A stretch of DNA of 8,629 nucleotides from JBKEDH01 sp047975295 (GTDB lineage: Bacteria > Bacteroidota > Bacteroidia > Flavobacteriales > Flavobacteriaceae), in contig JBKEDH010000197.1 in the NCBI GenBank assembly GCA_047975295.1, positions 1-8,629 of the forward strand, given 5' to 3'. Below, piece by piece: positions 7,275 to 8,629 of the stretch. Positions within the stretch are counted from its first letter, which is position 1. Every line of letters starts with the position of its first letter. The notes beneath the pieces were generated by a model. The model was not told where the DNA came from. It saw only the letters and a list, made by a program, of their open reading frames with translations, and did not search any database. Both the position numbers and the translations under genes were made by a program.

Positions 7275-8435
7275 TTAGTTAATTATTATGGTATTATTTT
7301 CTATGTTGTAATCTATTTGATATACTTTGTTGAAATAGAACAGTACATCTTCTATACTTTCTTTTTCTACTTCTATGGTGGCATTGAAGGTTTGCGATGA
7401 TAGTTTGTGGTTATTGTTGATAATGATGACGTTGTAATGCCGTTCCAGTTTTTTTATGATATTGCTAAAAGGTGTATTTCTAAAAACAACATTGCCGTTA
7501 ACCCAAGAGGTGTAAATGGCCGTGTTTACCCGTTTTGCTTCTAAGTTCTTTTCAAGATTGTTAAAAGAGCCTTTATGCCCGGGCTGTAAGAGCAAACTGT
7601 TTTTCTCCAAATTGTCCAACGATTGCATTTTTACCGAGCCTTCAACCAAAACAACATCGGTATTGTTGTCTTCGGGATATGCCGATACATTAAACTTTGT
7701 ACCCAATACTTTTATGTCCAAATCGTTGTTGTTTACAATAAAAGGCTGTTTTTCGTTCTTGGCGACATCAAAAAACGCCTCTCCGGTTAAAAATACCTTT
7801 CTGTTTTCTTCGGAAGAAATAAAAGATGCCGGATATTTTAACGATGACCCCGAATTTAAATGGACTAAAGTACCATCGGACAGTTTGATTTCAAACCGCT
7901 TTCCGTAGGGTATTTTTAGCTCGTTATATATAAGTTTGTTCGTTTCTTTTTTGTTGTTGTAATTTAGGCGTTTGCCGTTTTTTTTTACCACAACGTTTCC
8001 TTCCGAATTGGCTATTTGGGTAGCGGAAGTATCGTTTAAAACAATACGTGAGCCATCATCTAAGGTAAGAGTTATTTTTTCGTCGTTTATAATAAGTTTT
8101 TCGTGTTTGGGCTGTAGCGTATCGGTACTTCTTTTGGGAAGGAGCGTAATTAAAGGCAATGCCAATAGTAAAATAGTAATGGTAGCGTATTTGGCAATAT
8201 GAAATCGTCGGGATTTTTTCTCCCGTTCAATTTTTTTGTTAAGGTTGGCTTTGGCTTCGTCTATATTGAACGAATTCATATTATGGGTTATTAAATAATT
8301 GGTTTTAATATGGCTTTTAAAAAGGGGTTCGTTATTTGGATCTGCAATCCACTCCCGTAAAATATTCAGTTCCGGCAAACTGGCTTCGTTTGCGAAATAT
8401 TTTAAAAGTAACAGATTTATATTTGGTTTGGCCAT
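7275..8435 (-). CDS. FecR-family anti-sigma factor (inner-membrane regulator)
   Basis: This 386-residue single-pass inner-membrane regulator holds an ECF sigma factor until the outer-membrane transporter signals that ligand is present. Residues 1-80 form the cytoplasmic sigma-binding part (LLLLKYFANEASLPELNILREWI is typical of Bacteroidota FecR starts), ending in a basic run EREKKSRR (70-77). A transmembrane helix follows at about 81-99. The periplasmic FecR domain lies at about 172-270, with FEIKLSDGTLVHLNSGS around 181-197, LTGEAFFDV (216-224), IKVLGTKFNVSAY (241-253) and VVLVEGSVKM (261-270). The C-terminal domain at about 310-386 (DUF4974-like) has an STN-like pattern and is the expected contact for the STN domain of the SusC protein. 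The gene lies upstream of susC on the same strand, and the arrangement sigma-fecR-susC-susD is standard in this phylum. The sigma factor itself is not within the 194 bases upstream. The start ATG at 8435 gives the usual N-terminus; no Shine-Dalgarno is seen. Confidence 0.92.
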   Translation of the reverse strand: MAKPNINLLLLKYFANEASLPELNILREWIADPNNEPLFKSHIKTNYLITHNMNSFNIDEAKANLNKKIEREKKSRRFHIAKYATITILLLALPLITLLPKRSTDTLQPKHEKLIINDEKITLTLDDGSRIVLNDTSATQIANSEGNVVVKKNGKRLNYNNKKETNKLIYNELKIPYGKRFEIKLSDGTLVHLNSGSSLKYPASFISSEENRKVFLTGEAFFDVAKNEKQPFIVNNNDLDIKVLGTKFNVSAYPEDNNTDVVLVEGSVKMQSLDNLEKNSLLLQPGHKGSFNNLEKNLEAKRVNTAIYTSWVNGNVVFRNTPFSNIIKKLERHYNVIIINNNHKLSSQTFNATIEVEKESIEDVLFYFNKVYQIDYNIENNTIIIN

Positions 8436-8552
8436 TTTATAAAAATCCTATACCCTTATAACGAAGCCTAATTTAAATACCCTATTTGCATTGTTTGTTA
8501 GATGAAAAAAACAAATTAAATATCCGTATTTATACCTAAATAAGTATTTTTT

Positions 8553-8621
8553 TGTCATTCTGAACGAAGTGAAGAATCTCTACATACAATAAAAAGAGAT
8601 TCTTCATTCCTCAGAATGACA
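8553..8621. repeat. Long intergenic hairpin repeat upstream of fecR
   Basis: Outer arms 8553-8563 (TGTCATTCTGA) and 8611-8621 (TCAGAATGACA) are perfect reverse complements (11 bp). After an asymmetric internal loop (8564-8569 against 8607-8610), inner arms 8570-8581 (TGAAGAATCTCT) and 8595-8606 (AGAGATTCTTCA) pair over 12 bp, closing on a 13-base loop. The GTCATTCTGA...GAAGAATCTC wording is of a type often met between genes in flavobacteria, and the hairpin at 43-98 carries a diverged version. It lies about 118 bases before the fecR start, so it is either a terminator-like or REP-like element between fecR and the next gene to the right. The 8436-8552 stretch between it and fecR is AT-rich and I see no coding sequence or confident promoter in it. 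Confidence 0.75.
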
Positions 8622-8629
8622 GAATCTAA

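Noticed and set aside
7516..7908. 130-residue open frame on the + strand opposite fecR
   Set aside because: Antisense to the conserved FecR domain; no family features.
1..8629. CRISPR array, tRNA or rRNA genes, phage or toxin-antitoxin genes
   Set aside because: No regularly spaced direct repeats, no cloverleaf or rRNA-like stretches and no matching proteins were seen; the window is almost fully taken up by four long genes.

Overview
The window looks like chromosomal DNA from a member of the Bacteroidota, most likely a flavobacterium. This rests on the AT-rich base composition, the absence of Shine-Dalgarno sequences before the starts, a SusC/SusD outer-membrane pair with a FecR-type anti-sigma factor, and intergenic hairpin repeats of a style common in Flavobacteriia. 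No species can be named from the sequence alone.

Layout: four complete protein genes fill the window. On the + strand, 191-1783 encodes an aldehyde dehydrogenase of the non-phosphorylating glyceraldehyde-3-phosphate dehydrogenase type (GapN-like). On the - strand, reading from right to left, are a FecR-family anti-sigma factor (8435-7275), a SusC-like TonB-dependent transporter with an N-terminal STN signalling domain (7156-3650), and a SusD-like surface lipoprotein (3637-1991). The gapN-like gene and the susD-like gene converge on a 207-base gap that holds a 141-bp near-palindrome (1821-1961). The left end (43-98) and right end (8553-8621) each carry an intergenic hairpin; these two share a recognisable core and appear to be diverged copies of one repeat family. 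No intergenic stretch exceeds 300 bases.

How the genes work together: fecR-susC-susD is a self-contained sensing and uptake unit. SusD captures a ligand at the cell surface, SusC imports it using TonB energy, and the STN domain of SusC is expected to report ligand passage to the periplasmic part of FecR, which then releases or activates an ECF sigma factor. That sigma factor is not in the window; it would be expected just beyond the right edge. No glycoside hydrolase, sulfatase, lyase or peptidase accompanies the pair here, so the substrate cannot be inferred. The gapN-like gene is on the opposite strand and is probably independent of the uptake operon.

Novelty: I see no clearly undescribed system. 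The points most worth a second look are the nested palindromic (MITE-like) element between the convergent genes, the displaced glutamate motif in the GapN-like enzyme, the paired STN-like domains of FecR and SusC, and the shared hairpin repeat at the two ends.
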